Assembly (NCBI RefSeq): GCF_001509485.1
Contig: NZ_LLZI01000024.1
Span: forward strand, 40,871 to 104,870
Length of the DNA stretch: 64,000 bases
Source: Streptomyces sp. NRRL F-4489
GTDB lineage: Bacteria > Actinomycetota > Actinomycetes > Streptomycetales > Streptomycetaceae
Direction of reading: 5' to 3'
Under the pieces are notes generated by a model. It did no database searches and was not told the origin of the DNA. It saw only the letters and a program-made list of their open reading frames with translations. A program made the position numbers and the translations under genes. Shown here piece by piece: positions 36,458 to 48,700 of the stretch. How positions within the stretch are numbered: position 1 is the stretch's first letter; each line of letters starts with the position of its first letter.

Positions 36458-37194
36458 GCGGGCGGGGTCTCCAGGGCGTAGCCGACGCCGTGCACCGTGC
36501 GGATCCGCTCGGCGCCGATCTTCCGGCGCAGCGCCTTGATGTGGCTGTCGACCGTCCGCGTCCCGGACGCGTCGGCCCAGTCCCAGACCTCGGCCAGCAG
36601 CTGCTCGCGGGAGAGCACCGCGCGCGGGGTGTTCGCCAGGCAGACCAGCAGGTCGAACTCGGTGGGGGTGAGGTGGACGTCGTTGCCGCGCACCCGGACC
36701 CGGCGCTGGGCGTGGTCGATCTCCAGCTCGCCCAGGCGCAGGATGCCGCTGCGCGGGGTGTGCGCGGCCAGCGCGGCCCGCTCGACCCGGCGCAGCAGCA
36801 CATGCACCCGGGCGGCCAGCTCCCGCATGGAGAACGGCTTGGTCATGTAGTCGTCGGCGCCGACGCCGAGGCCGACCAGCATGTCGGTCTCGTCGTCCCG
36901 GGCGGTGAGCATCATCACCGGCACCGGGCGCTGCGCCTGCACCCGGCGGCACACCTCCAGCCCGTCGAAGCCCGGCAGCATCACGTCGAGGACGAGCAGA
37001 TCCGGCTGCCACGCCTCGGCGGTGTCCACCGCGGCCGGACCGTCGGTGGCGGTCTGCACCTGGAAGCCCTCGGCGCGCAGCCGGGCCGCGATGGCGTCGA
37101 CGATCGTCGGATCGTCCTCGACGACCAGCACCCGGCGCTGGGCGCCCGGCGTGGCCGCGGTGGTGCCGCCCTGGGTTGTCTGAGTCTGGTCCAT
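36454..37194 (-). CDS. Two-component response regulator, OmpR/PhoB type
   Basis: 246 residues. Receiver domain with acidic pair EDD near residue 27, phospho-acceptor Asp70 in LLVLDVMLPG, Thr in MLTARD, Lys in TKPFS; then a winged helix with LTPTEFDLLVCLA and RTVHGVGYALE. A Gln/Thr-rich N-terminal tail precedes it. ATG 37194 chosen; an ATG 15 bases upstream would add five residues and carries GGGGCG for this start. Cognate partner of the kinase downstream. Its target genes are not indicated. Confidence 0.93.
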   Translation of the reverse strand: MDQTQTTQGGTTAATPGAQRRVLVVEDDPTIVDAIAARLRAEGFQVQTATDGPAAVDTAEAWQPDLLVLDVMLPGFDGLEVCRRVQAQRPVPVMMLTARDDETDMLVGLGVGADDYMTKPFSMRELAARVHVLLRRVERAALAAHTPRSGILRLGELEIDHAQRRVRVRGNDVHLTPTEFDLLVCLANTPRAVLSREQLLAEVWDWADASGTRTVDSHIKALRRKIGAERIRTVHGVGYALETPPA

Positions 37195-37277
37195 CGCCCG
37201 CCCCTGCATGTGCCCTGCGTGGTCGCGTCTTGCTGGGCAGCAGCGTAAGGGCATGGTGTGACCGTCGGCTACGCGCC

Positions 37278-38021
37278 CTACGCGGCCCGGAGCGCGAGGT
37301 GGACCACGTCCGGGACGCCTCGGGCAACCGGGATCTCTTCCGTCCGTACGCCCGCGAAACCGGCATTTGCCAGCGCTTTCTCGAACGCCGGGGACGGCTG
37401 GGCCGACCACACCGCGAGCACGCCGCCGGGCGCCAGCGCGGCCCGGCAGGCGGCCAGGCCGGCGGGGGAGTAGAGGCTGTCGTTGTCCTCGGTGACGGTC
37501 CAGTCGGGGCCGTTGTCGATGTCCAGGCACAGCGCGTCGTACGCGCCCGGGGCGGCCTCCTCGCGCAGGTGCGCCACCAGGTCCGTGGCGAGGATCTCGG
37601 TGCGCGGGTCGGCCAGTGCCGGGCCGGAGACCGCCGACAGCGGGCCGGCGCGGTGCCAGTCGATCACCGCCGGCTCCCGCTCGGCGACCGCGATCCGGCC
37701 CCAGCGCGGTTCGGCCGCCGCCCGGGCCAGTGAGAAGCCGACGCCCAGGCCGCCGATCAGCACCGAGGGCGCCGGGCGGTCCGGCGGGAGCGCGGCCAGC
37801 GCGGCGTCGACCAGCAGCCGCTCGGAGCGGCCGTCGGAGGTGTCCATCAGGAAGCAGCCGTTGGCGATGATCTCGTACACCGGCCCGGCCGCCCCGGCGC
37901 CCGGGTCGCGCTGCCGGAGCGCCACCTCTCCGTAGGGGCCCTCGCGGCGGTCGAGGGTGCGTACGGCCGGCCCGGGGCCGGCGGTCGGATGCCAGGGAGG
38001 TACGGGAGCCATGCGGACCAT
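37278..38021 (-). CDS. Spermidine-synthase-like methyltransferase-fold protein
   Basis: About 247 residues, Rossmann fold. Seen: EIIANGCFLMDT, SVLIGGLGVGFSLA for cofactor binding, EREPAVIDWHR and YDALCLDIDNGPDWTV, as in polyamine synthase relatives. The aminopropyltransferase active-site residues cannot be confirmed, and in Streptomyces such proteins are annotated spermidine synthase without evidence of activity. Start uncertain among ATG 38021 (chosen) and ATG 38012. Upstream of and same strand as the two-component genes, but 80 bases away. Confidence 0.78.
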   Translation of the reverse strand: MVRMAPVPPWHPTAGPGPAVRTLDRREGPYGEVALRQRDPGAGAAGPVYEIIANGCFLMDTSDGRSERLLVDAALAALPPDRPAPSVLIGGLGVGFSLARAAAEPRWGRIAVAEREPAVIDWHRAGPLSAVSGPALADPRTEILATDLVAHLREEAAPGAYDALCLDIDNGPDWTVTEDNDSLYSPAGLAACRAALAPGGVLAVWSAQPSPAFEKALANAGFAGVRTEEIPVARGVPDVVHLALRAA

Positions 38022-38195
38022 CTTGGCCAACGCCGGGCGCGGCGGTCCAACGCCTTTGCGGGCCGTGCCCGGGCCGGTGCGCAGCCCGCACGGGGGCCGG
38101 GAGTTGTGAGGGATGTCACTCACACAGCTGACTCATGGGTTGGTCGGCCACAGTGGTGCCCGGACGGTGCCCGGGGCGGCGGAAGGGGGCTGGCG

Positions 38196-39047
38196 ATGGC
38201 CGGTGGGGCGCAGGGGGCGGTCGCGGCCGGGCGGGACGGCGGCGCGGCGGAGAGCGGCGCGGCGGTGGTGCTCGAGGGGATGCCGCGGCAGCGTGGGCCC
38301 TTGGCTCCGGACCCGGACCCGGTTTCGGCCTCCTCGGTGGCGCGCGGGCCGGGCCGCCGCGGCCGGCCGGGTCCGTGGCCCTGGCGGCTGCTGCCCACGC
38401 CCGCCGGGACCCCGTTCACCTTCTGGTACGCGCTGCTGCTGATCGCCACCTCGCTCTTCGCCGAGTACGGCGACCCGGCGCTGGTCTCCCGGCTGCTCCA
38501 GGGCTCCAGTACGGACGTGACGCATCTCGCGCGGGCGCCGCTGCTGGTGCTGGTCGCCAGCGCGCTGTGGAGCGCCGGCGGGCTCGCCACCGGGTACGCG
38601 GTCGCGTTCCTCTTCGTCCTGACCGCGCTGGAGCGGCGGATCGGCGGGGTGCGGACGGCCGCGGTGTTCTTCGGCGGGCACGCGCTGGCCACCCTCGCCA
38701 CCGAGCTGCCGGTCGGCTTCTCGGTCGCCGCGGGCGGGCTGCCGGACAGTTCGCTGCACCGCCTGGACTACGGGATCAGCTTCGGCGTGATGACCTGCGC
38801 CGGGGCGCTGGCCGGGCTGCTGCCGGGCTGGGCGCGGCTGCCCGTCCTGGCCGGCGCCGGCTACCAGGCGCTCACCGGGCTGATGGAGTACCTCGACCCG
38901 ATGACCGACTGGGGCCATCTGCTCGCGCTGGCCCTGGGGGTGGCCGCCTGGCCGCTGCTGCGCCACTGGCACGCGCGGCGCGGCGGGCCCGCGCCGCTGC
39001 TGGGCGACCTGGGGCATCCGGCGCTGCGGGCGGTGCGGACGCGCTGA
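38196..39047 (+). CDS. Rhomboid-like integral membrane protein
   Basis: 283 residues: a hydrophilic first 70 residues, then about six hydrophobic segments starting at FTFWYALLLIATSLFAEYG. GVMTCAGALAGLLPG and TALERRIGGVRTAAVFFGGH match the rhomboid-like (non-classical) family of actinobacteria. I do not see the GxSG serine motif, so proteolytic activity is doubtful. ATG 38196 is preceded by GGAAGGGGGC. Divergent from the spermidine-synthase-like gene. Likely cytoplasmic membrane; role unknown. Confidence 0.72.
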   Translation: MAGGAQGAVAAGRDGGAAESGAAVVLEGMPRQRGPLAPDPDPVSASSVARGPGRRGRPGPWPWRLLPTPAGTPFTFWYALLLIATSLFAEYGDPALVSRLLQGSSTDVTHLARAPLLVLVASALWSAGGLATGYAVAFLFVLTALERRIGGVRTAAVFFGGHALATLATELPVGFSVAAGGLPDSSLHRLDYGISFGVMTCAGALAGLLPGWARLPVLAGAGYQALTGLMEYLDPMTDWGHLLALALGVAAWPLLRHWHARRGGPAPLLGDLGHPALRAVRTR

Positions 39048-39157
39048 GGGCCTGGCGGTCTGGCCGCTGTCCTACGCCCGCTCGCTCGCTCGCGGAGAAT
39101 GGGGCCTACGCGGGTGCCGTCCGGAGGCGCCCGCCGAGTGCAGGAGCCGAGAAGACC

Positions 39158-40015
39158 GTGTCGCCATCGCGCCGCCCAGCCCAGGACCGCTCCGCCGCCC
39201 CGCAGGCCGAGGGCGGCGCCCGGCTGCCGCTGCTGTCGGACTGCGGTGACTGCTTCGGGCTGTGCTGTGTGGCGCTGCCGTTCGCCCGGTCCGCGGACTT
39301 CGCGGTGGACAAGGAGGCCGGCCGGCCCTGCGCCAACCTCGGGGACGACTTCCGCTGCGGTATCCACCAGGAGCTGCGGCCGCGCGGCTTCTCCGGGTGC
39401 ACGGTCTTCGAGTGCTTCGGCGCCGGCCAGAAGGTCTCCCAGGTCACCTTCGGCGGTACGGACTGGCGGAGCGCGCCGGAGACCGCCCGGCCGATGTTCG
39501 AGGCGTTCGGCGTGATGCGGCAGCTGCACGAACTGCTGTGGTACCTCACCGAGGCGGTGGCGCTGCCGGCCGCCCGCCCGGTGCGCGCGGAGCTGCGGGA
39601 CGCGCTGGCGGCGACCGAGCGGCTGACCCTCGGCACCGCCGCCGAGCTGGCCGCGGTCGACGTCGCCGGGCACCGCGCCACGGTCAACGCCCTGCTGCTG
39701 CGGGTCAGCGAGCTGGTCCGGGCGAAGGTGCCGGGCCGGAAGAAGGAGCGGCGGGGCGCGGACCTGATGGGGGCGCGGCTCAAGGGCGCCGGCCTCCAGG
39801 GCGCCAACCTCCGCGGGGCGTACCTCATCGCGGCCGATCTGCGCGGCGCCGACCTGCGGTCCGCTGACATGATCGGCGCCGATCTGCGGGACGCCGATCT
39901 GCGCGGCGCCGACCTGACCGGCGCGATCTTCCTGACCCAGGCCCAGGTGAACGCCGCGCGCGGTGACGCGGCCACCCGGCTCCCGGAGGGGCTGCGCCGC
40001 CCCGCCCACTGGTAG
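39158..40015 (+). CDS. Cys-cluster plus pentapeptide-repeat protein
   Basis: 285 residues. The N-terminal third has a YkgJ-like cysteine pattern: SDCGDCFGLCCVALPF, then RPCANLG, FRCGIHQ and FSGCTVFECFG, at least eight Cys able to bind zinc or an Fe-S cluster. The middle is helical. The C-terminal about 70 residues are pentapeptide repeats with A(D/N)L-x-x period, e.g. GADLRSADMIGADLRDADLR, forming a right-handed quadrilateral helix. GTG 39158 chosen, with AGGAG upstream. The fusion recurs in Streptomyces; function unknown. Confidence 0.82.
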   Translation: MSPSRRPAQDRSAAPQAEGGARLPLLSDCGDCFGLCCVALPFARSADFAVDKEAGRPCANLGDDFRCGIHQELRPRGFSGCTVFECFGAGQKVSQVTFGGTDWRSAPETARPMFEAFGVMRQLHELLWYLTEAVALPAARPVRAELRDALAATERLTLGTAAELAAVDVAGHRATVNALLLRVSELVRAKVPGRKKERRGADLMGARLKGAGLQGANLRGAYLIAADLRGADLRSADMIGADLRDADLRGADLTGAIFLTQAQVNAARGDAATRLPEGLRRPAHW

Positions 40016-40114
40016 CTCCTCCCGCGCCCCATGCGCCGTCGCTCGTACCGGAGTTGCCGTTCCTGATTCGCTCTCAGCGAACAGCGGACGGGGAACATCC
40101 GCGGTCTCCCCAGC

Positions 40115-40135
40115 ATTGAGTGGGTACAGCTCAAC
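40115..40135. promoter_or_regulatory. HAIR-like HspR operator upstream of lon
   Basis: TTGAGT (40116-40121), 7-base spacer, GCTCAA (40129-40134). The HAIR consensus bound by HspR is CTTGAGT-N7-ACTCAAG; spacing is exact and 11 of 12 core bases match. HspR repression of lon is established in S. lividans. Here the site lies 22 bases before the ATG. Confidence 0.75.
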
Positions 40136-40156
40136 TTGCTTGCCGAAGGGGAGATC

Positions 40157-42583
<2,427 letters not shown>

Positions 42584-42623
42584 CGGCCCGCCGGGCCCGG
42601 TACGGCCCGGCGCGCCCGGCGGT

Positions 42624-42659
42624 CCGGCCCGCCCCGCTCCCCCCGGCGGGACGGGCCGG
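42624..42659. terminator. Bidirectional terminator between lon and lysozyme genes
   Basis: 14-base arms CCGGCCCGCCCCGC and GCGGGACGGGCCGG pair with one mismatch around an 8-base C-rich loop, between convergent genes. Confidence 0.6.
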
Positions 42660-42673
42660 CCGCCGCGGCGCGG

Positions 42674-43534
42674 TCAGCCGTTGGCCAGCGCCTGGAGGCG
42701 GTCGTAGGCGCCGTTGAAGCGGTTGTGGTCGCCGACCGTCGGCCCGGACGAGGTGTACTGCCAGATGGTGTGGAAGCCCCAGCCGGCCGGGAGTTCACCG
42801 ACCGTGGAGCCGTAGCGCGGCACCCACAGCGGATTGATGCTGCCGAAGGCGGTGGAGTTGCCGGTGCACTGGCTCCACCAGCTGGTGGAGGTGTAGAGGA
42901 CCGCGTCCCGCCCGGTGCGCGCCTTGTACGTGGCGAACCAGTCCTTCATCCAGTTCACCATCCCGGCCGCGCTCAGCCCGTAGCAGGTCGCGCCGTACGG
43001 GTTGTACTCCATGTCCAGCGCGCCCGGCAGGGTCTTGCCGTCCTTGGACCAGCCCCCGCCGTGGTCCACGAAGTAGTTCGCCTGGGCGGCACCGCTGGAG
43101 GTGTCGGGGGTGGCGAAGTGGTAGGCGCCGCGGATCATGCCGCTGTTGTAGGAGCCGTTGTACTGCTGCGCGAAGTACGGGTTGGTGTAGCTGGTGGACT
43201 CGGTCGCCTTGACGTAGGCGAACTTCACGCCGCTGCTCCACAGCGTGGACCAGGCGACGTTGCCGTTGTGGCTGCTGACGTCCACGCCCTCGACGGACGC
43301 GGTGAGCGAGGGCAGCGGCGGCAGGACGCCGGTGCGGGCGCCCTCGTGCTTGGCGATCTGGGAGCCGGCCCAGTCCTGGTCGGGATGGCGCGGTTCGGGC
43401 GCGTGCCCGGGGGCCGCGGCACCGGCCGTTCCGGGCAGGCCGGCGAGCAGGGAGACGGTCGCGAGGAGGATCCCGGCCACGGTCGCGCGGGAGCGCGCGG
43501 AGCGGTGGGGGGAGCCGGATCTGAGCACGGACAT
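42674..43534 (-). CDS. Secreted GH25 lysozyme (muramidase)
   Basis: 286 residues. N-terminal signal peptide (basic start, hydrophobic VAGILLATVSLLAGLPGTAG, Ala-rich cleavage zone near 40). The GH25 catalytic domain follows with GVDVSSHNGNVAW, KATEST and the Asp/Glu pair of DMEYNPYGATC, i.e. the expected acidic residues; HTIWQYTSSGPT near the end. Cleaves beta-1,4 bonds of peptidoglycan outside the cell, for hyphal remodelling or against competitors. ATG 43534 follows GGAGGCACGCC. No cell-wall-binding module. Confidence 0.93.
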   Translation of the reverse strand: MSVLRSGSPHRSARSRATVAGILLATVSLLAGLPGTAGAAAPGHAPEPRHPDQDWAGSQIAKHEGARTGVLPPLPSLTASVEGVDVSSHNGNVAWSTLWSSGVKFAYVKATESTSYTNPYFAQQYNGSYNSGMIRGAYHFATPDTSSGAAQANYFVDHGGGWSKDGKTLPGALDMEYNPYGATCYGLSAAGMVNWMKDWFATYKARTGRDAVLYTSTSWWSQCTGNSTAFGSINPLWVPRYGSTVGELPAGWGFHTIWQYTSSGPTVGDHNRFNGAYDRLQALANG

Positions 43535-43850
43535 GGCGTGCCTCCGGAGATCTCGGTCGATCACGGTGCGATGACGTGGAACGGAACGGTTCGCTGCGCA
43601 ACGGAACGGTTCTGGAGGGGGGAACCGGCACGGGCGCTTGGCGCGGCCATGCCATAAATGACGATACGCGCGTAGACCCCCGTGACAAGAGGGGGGCGCG
43701 GGCTGCCGTTGGTCTACTCCTGCGAAATACTGGCCCAACTGCGCTCTCCGTCCGCCCGGAACGGAAATTTTCAGCCCGCCGAAAGGCGCGGCGCGGGGAA
43801 CGCGGCGCAAGGAGCGGGACACGCGGGACGAGGCGGGAAAGGGCGCTGAC
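43535..43850. other. 316-base divergent intergenic region
   Basis: Promoters of the lysozyme (left) and MarR gene (right). The AT-richer parts are near 43540-43600 and 43650-43770 (for example cataaatgacgatacg). No gene or clear operator found. Confidence 0.4.
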
Positions 43851-44342
43851 GTGCACGAGACCGGAAGCGGCGGCACCACGGGGGACGGCGAGCCGATGGG
43901 CGTCGACCCGGCGTTCCTCTCCCTGGAACGCGAACTGGCGGTCTTCCTGCGCCGCGCCCGGGCCTCCTCCGGCGAACTGGCCCGCGAGGTCCACCCCGAC
44001 CTCGAACCGGCCGCGTACGGCCTGCTGGTGCGGCTCGCCGACGCCGGCGCCCAGCGCGCCACCGACCTCGCCGCCTACTTCGGCGTGGGCAAGGCGACCA
44101 TAAGCCGCCAGTTGCACGCCCTGGAGCAGCTCGGCCTGGTCGCCCGCGCCCCGGACCCGGCGGACGGCCGCGCGGTCCTGGTCCGCGTCACCGACGAGGG
44201 CCGGCACCGCTTCAACCGCGTCCGCACCGCCCGCCGCGCCCGCTACGCTCGCCGGCTGGCCTCCTGGGACCGCGCCGAGGTCGCCGAACTCGCCCGGCTG
44301 CTGCACCGGCTGAACGGGGAGCAGGACGGCGAGGAGGCGTAG
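43851..44342 (+). CDS. MarR-family transcriptional regulator
   Basis: 163 residues with the MarR winged helix: YGLLVRLADAGAQRATDLAA, VGKATISRQLHALEQLGLVA and DPADGRAVLVRVTDEG forming the wing. Helical dimerisation regions flank it. Start at GTG 43851; an internal ATG at 43896 (MGVDPAFLSLE) would remove 15 residues and is also possible. Divergent from the lysozyme gene and convergent with the PP2C-like gene, so no obvious target operon; it could control itself or the lysozyme. Confidence 0.88.
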   Translation: MHETGSGGTTGDGEPMGVDPAFLSLERELAVFLRRARASSGELAREVHPDLEPAAYGLLVRLADAGAQRATDLAAYFGVGKATISRQLHALEQLGLVARAPDPADGRAVLVRVTDEGRHRFNRVRTARRARYARRLASWDRAEVAELARLLHRLNGEQDGEEA

Positions 44343-44382
44343 GGGGGCCCGGCCGGGGCGATGACGCGTAAGGCGCGCGGCC

Positions 44383-44427
44383 CCGTAGCGCGCCCCGCCG
44401 GGCCGTAGCGCGCGCCCCCGTAGCGCG
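44383..44427. repeat. Three CCGTAGCGCG direct repeats
   Basis: Identical decamers start at 44383, 44403 and 44418 in the spacer between the convergent MarR and PP2C-like genes. May act as or disturb a terminator; likely slippage. Confidence 0.6.
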
Positions 44428-44456
44428 CCCCGGGCCCCGGCCCCGCGCCCACCGGC

Positions 44457-45302
44457 TCACGGCGCCACGTGCACCACCGCCGCGTCGTCCCGGGCCTTCC
44501 CGCGCGGGAAGGCGGCGCACTCCGGGTCGTCCGCCTCCAGCGCCCGGACCCGCTCGATCAGCGCCCGCGGCCCGCCGGCCGCCACCAGCGCCGCGCACCG
44601 GTCCCAGGAGCCCGCGCCGAAGACCTCCACCCAGCGGCTCGCGCCGTCGCTCAGCGCGGTCAGCGAGCGCAGCGCGGCGCGCGGGGTGGTGCCGGTGACC
44701 GCGCGCGCGGCCACCGCCGGGTCGGCGGCCGCGGTGAAGAAACCGCCCTCGGCGTTCCGCAGCGCCTCCACCGCCCGTACGTACTCCCGGGCCGCCGCGG
44801 CCCGTTCGGCGGAGCCGCGGGGCAGCGCCCGGACCGCCGCGCGCAGCGCCGGCACCGGTGCCGGCAGGTCGGCCAGCCGGGTGTCCTGTACGGGATGCAC
44901 CGACCCGTCCGCCTTCTCCAGGAGCAGTACGGAATCGGACAGCACCAGATGCTCGACCACCTCGCCGGACCAGCGCGCGGCGACCACCGTCGCCTGCGGC
45001 GTACGGGGGTGAGAAAGGTCACAGGTGTCGCGATGGGCGTCGCCCACTCTGCGGACGGCCGCCGCGAGCGCCTCAGGGAGCGTCATGTCCCGGTGTGAAA
45101 CCGACAGTTCGAGCATTGCGCCCCCGAGCCGCGCGGTGAACCACGGGACGGAATGGACGCATCCGCAGTCCTCCTCGGGCGGGGTGACCCCGTCCAGCAG
45201 CACCAGGGCGCCGCCCTCGCCGGAGGCCGGGAGGGCGACCGACGCGTAGTCCTCATTGGGGCGTTGGGGGTCGCCCGGCTCGGTGGCGAGTTCGATGCGC
45301 AT
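44457..45302 (-). CDS. PP2C-like protein phosphatase domain protein
   Basis: 281 residues resembling PPM/PP2C phosphatases: NEDYASVALP near the start, GGALVLLDGVTPPEEDCGC (canonical DG), TVVAARWSG, LSDGASRWVEVFGAGSW with the second metal-binding Asp, and KARDDAAVVHV at the end with the DD motif. The order matches PP2C but spacing is loose, so metal binding is plausible, not proven. It may dephosphorylate Ser/Thr proteins or be a structural relative. ATG at 45302. It is divergent from the conservon with 465 bases between. Confidence 0.75.
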   Translation of the reverse strand: MRIELATEPGDPQRPNEDYASVALPASGEGGALVLLDGVTPPEEDCGCVHSVPWFTARLGGAMLELSVSHRDMTLPEALAAAVRRVGDAHRDTCDLSHPRTPQATVVAARWSGEVVEHLVLSDSVLLLEKADGSVHPVQDTRLADLPAPVPALRAAVRALPRGSAERAAAAREYVRAVEALRNAEGGFFTAAADPAVAARAVTGTTPRAALRSLTALSDGASRWVEVFGAGSWDRCAALVAAGGPRALIERVRALEADDPECAAFPRGKARDDAAVVHVAP

Positions 45303-45767
45303 GGGGGGAAGTCTGCCGGAGGCGGCCGGATCCGGGCCGGTGGCGGGCCCGTTCCGGCGACCGCCGCGGAAGGGCCCCCGGACCAGGGGCGATTGGTCCG
45401 GATTGCGGCGCCGGCGGGCGGCGGGCGGGGCATCCTTCCAGGACCGGCACGCATCTCCAAACCCGTCCGGGGGTTGCGCGGGGTTGCGGCGGGATACACC
45501 GCCGGGCGGAAGTTGAACGTCAAACTCCGATTGTTGTTCACTCGTTCAGGTGGCCGGACATGTGTTGCCGAGCCACTGCGCGGCGCCGGTGGAATGGTCG
45601 TCTCCCGGATCAACCGGGGTGGCCAGGACGTCCGTCGCGACGCGCAGAGCCGGACTGTTCGCCCTCGCGGAATCGTGCGCTGCCGTGGACTTCGCGCAGA
45701 TCCGTCCCGCGAGCGGTGAGCGAGCCGGGTCCGCGACGCCGGCAGGGCGTGGGCAGGCGAGACAGGA
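45303..45767. other. 465-base divergent intergenic region before the conservon
   Basis: Likely promoter region of cvnA and the PP2C-like gene. The AT-richer segment is 45505-45550 and contains the dyad TTGA-ACG-TCAA (45513-45523), which could be a -35/operator element. Frames in 45550-45767 have no start signal and are not called. Confidence 0.4.
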
Positions 45768-48700
45768 ATGCGAGCAGCGGTGCGGAAGAAGCGGCTTCGG
45801 GGCGGCGCAGGGAAGCCGGGTTCGCCGGCCGGATCGGTCTCCGGACCGGCCACGGGATCCGGTACGGGACCGGGCACGGCGGGCGGCGCGGACGGCCCGG
45901 GACGGCGTCCCGCGCGGGTCCGCAACCGCCTCATGGGCGCCGTGGCCGTGGTCGCCGTCGCCGTCCTGGGGGCCGGCGCCCCCGCCGTGGCGACCGCCGC
46001 CGGCGACGCGCACGCCAGTCAGCATCTGGTCGACCTCGCCGGGCTGAACGCCGGCGCCATCAACCTCGCGCACGCCCTCGCCGACGAACGCGACGCGATG
46101 ACCGCGTACGTGGCCGCCGGGCGCACCGGCCGCAACCTCACCGCGGCCCCCGCCGACGACCTGCGCGCCCAGATCGACCGGCAGATCGAGGACCTGCGCA
46201 ACCAGTCCCGGGGCGTGGCGGACGGCAGCGCCGCGTTCGCCGCCGCCGACAAGCTCCTCAAGCAGCTCCCGGAGACCCGCCAGAAGGCGCTCGCCGGGCC
46301 CGCCACCGCCGACCAGGTCTACGACGCGTACAGCGAGGCCGTCCAGGCGCTCGGCGGGATCAGCGACGAGATCGCCCGCGGCCTGCCCGCCCGGGCCGAC
46401 GGCGGCGCCGCCGACACCCGCGCGCTGCCCGCGCTCGGCCGCGCCGCCGACCAGGCCGCCGGCACCCGCGCGCTGCTGCTGGCCGGCCTCAAGGCGGGCG
46501 GCTCCCAGCCCCGGCTGACCGCCGCCGCCCAGATCGCCCACATCCGCGAGCAGGGCGCGCTCGGCGACTTCAACCAGGACGCCAGCCAGAGCGCCCGGGA
46601 CCGCTACCAGCGCACCGTCAACGGCACCGACGTCGACACCGCCGAGCGCTATCTGACCCGGCTCACCGACCAGCCCTACCTCGACGCCGCCGACGCGGCG
46701 CTCAGCCGGAGCCGGGTGCAGGCCGCGCTGACCAGCCGGATCGGTCTGATGCGGGGCACCGAATCGGCCATCGCCACCGCCGAGTTCCACCGCCTGGCCG
46801 CGCTGCGCGACGACGACGTGACGGCCCTGGAGATCACCATCGGCCTGGAGGGGCTGTGCCTCCTGGTGGCCGTGGGCACCGCCGTCTGGGCCGCCCGCAC
46901 GATGACCCAGCCGCTGGCCGCGCTGCGGCTGGGCGCCAAGCGGCTGGCGGCCGACCCCGGCCACGAGGAGCCGATCGGCTACAAGGGCCGCAACGACGAG
47001 TACGCCGCCGCCATCCGCTCGATCAACTCCCTGCACGCCCAGGTCTCCGAAACGGCCCGGCGCTCCGCCGAGATGGAGGCCGAGCGCAAGCGGCTGGTCG
47101 GCGGCCGGCAGCGGCTGGTCGCCGAACGGGAGGCCCTCCAGGAGCAGGCCGAGGCCCTCAAGGACGAGGTCGCCGCGCTGCACGAGCGGCTGGCGGTGCT
47201 GCGCACCGGCGTGCACGGCCGGTTCGTCAACCTCTCGCTGCGCACCCTGGGCCTGGTGGAGCGCCAGCTCGCGGTCATCGAGTCGCTGGAGGAGTCCGAG
47301 CAGGACCCGGAGCGGCTGGACACCCTCTTCAAGCTCGACCACTTCGCCGCGCGGATGCGCCGCAACAGCGAGAACCTCCTCGTCCTGGCCGGCGCCGAGC
47401 AGCACGGCAGCAGCCACTCGGGCCCGGTGCCGCTGCTGGACATGCTGCGCGCCGCGGTCAGCGAGATCGAGCGCTACGAGCGGGTGCGGATCACCTCGCT
47501 GCCGCCGCACGCGCAGGTCGCCGGCTTCGCCGCGGACGACCTCAGCCACCTGATCGCCGAACTCCTGGAGAACGCCACCGCGTTCTCCCCGCCGGACGCC
47601 CATGTGGAGCTGTCCGGCTGGCTGCTGGAGAGCGGCGAGCTGATGCTCTCGGTCGAGGACGAGGGCATCGGGATGACCGCGGACCGGCTCGCGGAGGTCA
47701 ACGAGCGGCTCTCGGACGCCGAGACCGCCGCCACCTCCGAGACCGTGGACGAGGCGCTGGGCCTGGGGCTGTACGTGGTGGTGCGGCTGGCCGCCCGGCA
47801 CGGCGTACGGGTCCAGCTGCGGGACCGCAAGCAGGGCGGCGTCACCGCCGTCGTGGTGCTGCCCGGCTCGATCCTGCCGAACCGCCCGGCGCCGGCGGCG
47901 GCCGGCGGCCCGGCCCCGGCCAAGGGCGCGGCGGCCGGCCCGGTCCTGCCCGGCTCGGTCGCGGAGGCCAACTCCAACACGCTCCAGACGCGGATGAACC
48001 GGCTGGAGGCGGGGGGCGGCGCGGCCGCTCCGGCGTCGGCCCCGGCGCCCGCCTCGGCGGCTCCGGCGGCCCAGGCGCCGGCCGCTCCGGCACCGGCGGC
48101 TTCGGAACCGTCCGTTCCGGTCCCGGCCCCGTCCGCACCGGCCGCCGACCCCGCCGCCTCCGGGAAGCCGGCCCGCGCCGCCGGGCTCGCCGGCGACCCG
48201 TTCGTGGCCGCCGCCGAACGCGCCATCGACGCGGCGGGCCTCGGCACCCCGGCCCCGGCCCCGGCCCCGGCGGACGAGGACGCCCCGGCCGCCGACCCCG
48301 GCGCCACCCCCAGCCCGTACGGCCCCCAGTCACCAGGCCCGTACGCGACCGCCACGCCCACCGGACCGGCGACCGGCCCGACCACCGGTCCCGCCGCCAC
48401 CCCGGCCGAGCACACCCGCCCCGGGGACGCCCCGGCCGGCGACGCCCCGGCGCCCGGGAAGGCCCGGCACGCCGCCCCGGCGCCCGCCGCCGACCCGTAC
48501 GCCATCGGGCCGGACGAGCACACCCGCCCGGCGCCCGCCGCCGAGCCCGCCCCGGAGGCGCCCGCCCCGGAGGCGGCCATCCCGGCCCAGGCACCCCGGG
48601 ACGAGGCGCCCCAGGCGCCCGCCGCGCCCGCACCGCGCCGCCGCACCGGCACCGGGCTGCCCAAGCGCACCCCGAAGGTCGTGGCGCAGCAGAAGGCGCC

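Noticed and set aside
38196-39047. Active rhomboid protease
   Set aside because: The GxSG serine motif and a convincing catalytic His were not found; kept as rhomboid-like membrane protein.
45546-47801. Long antisense frame over cvnA
   Set aside because: Gly/Val/Asp-rich shadow of the CvnA coding frame.
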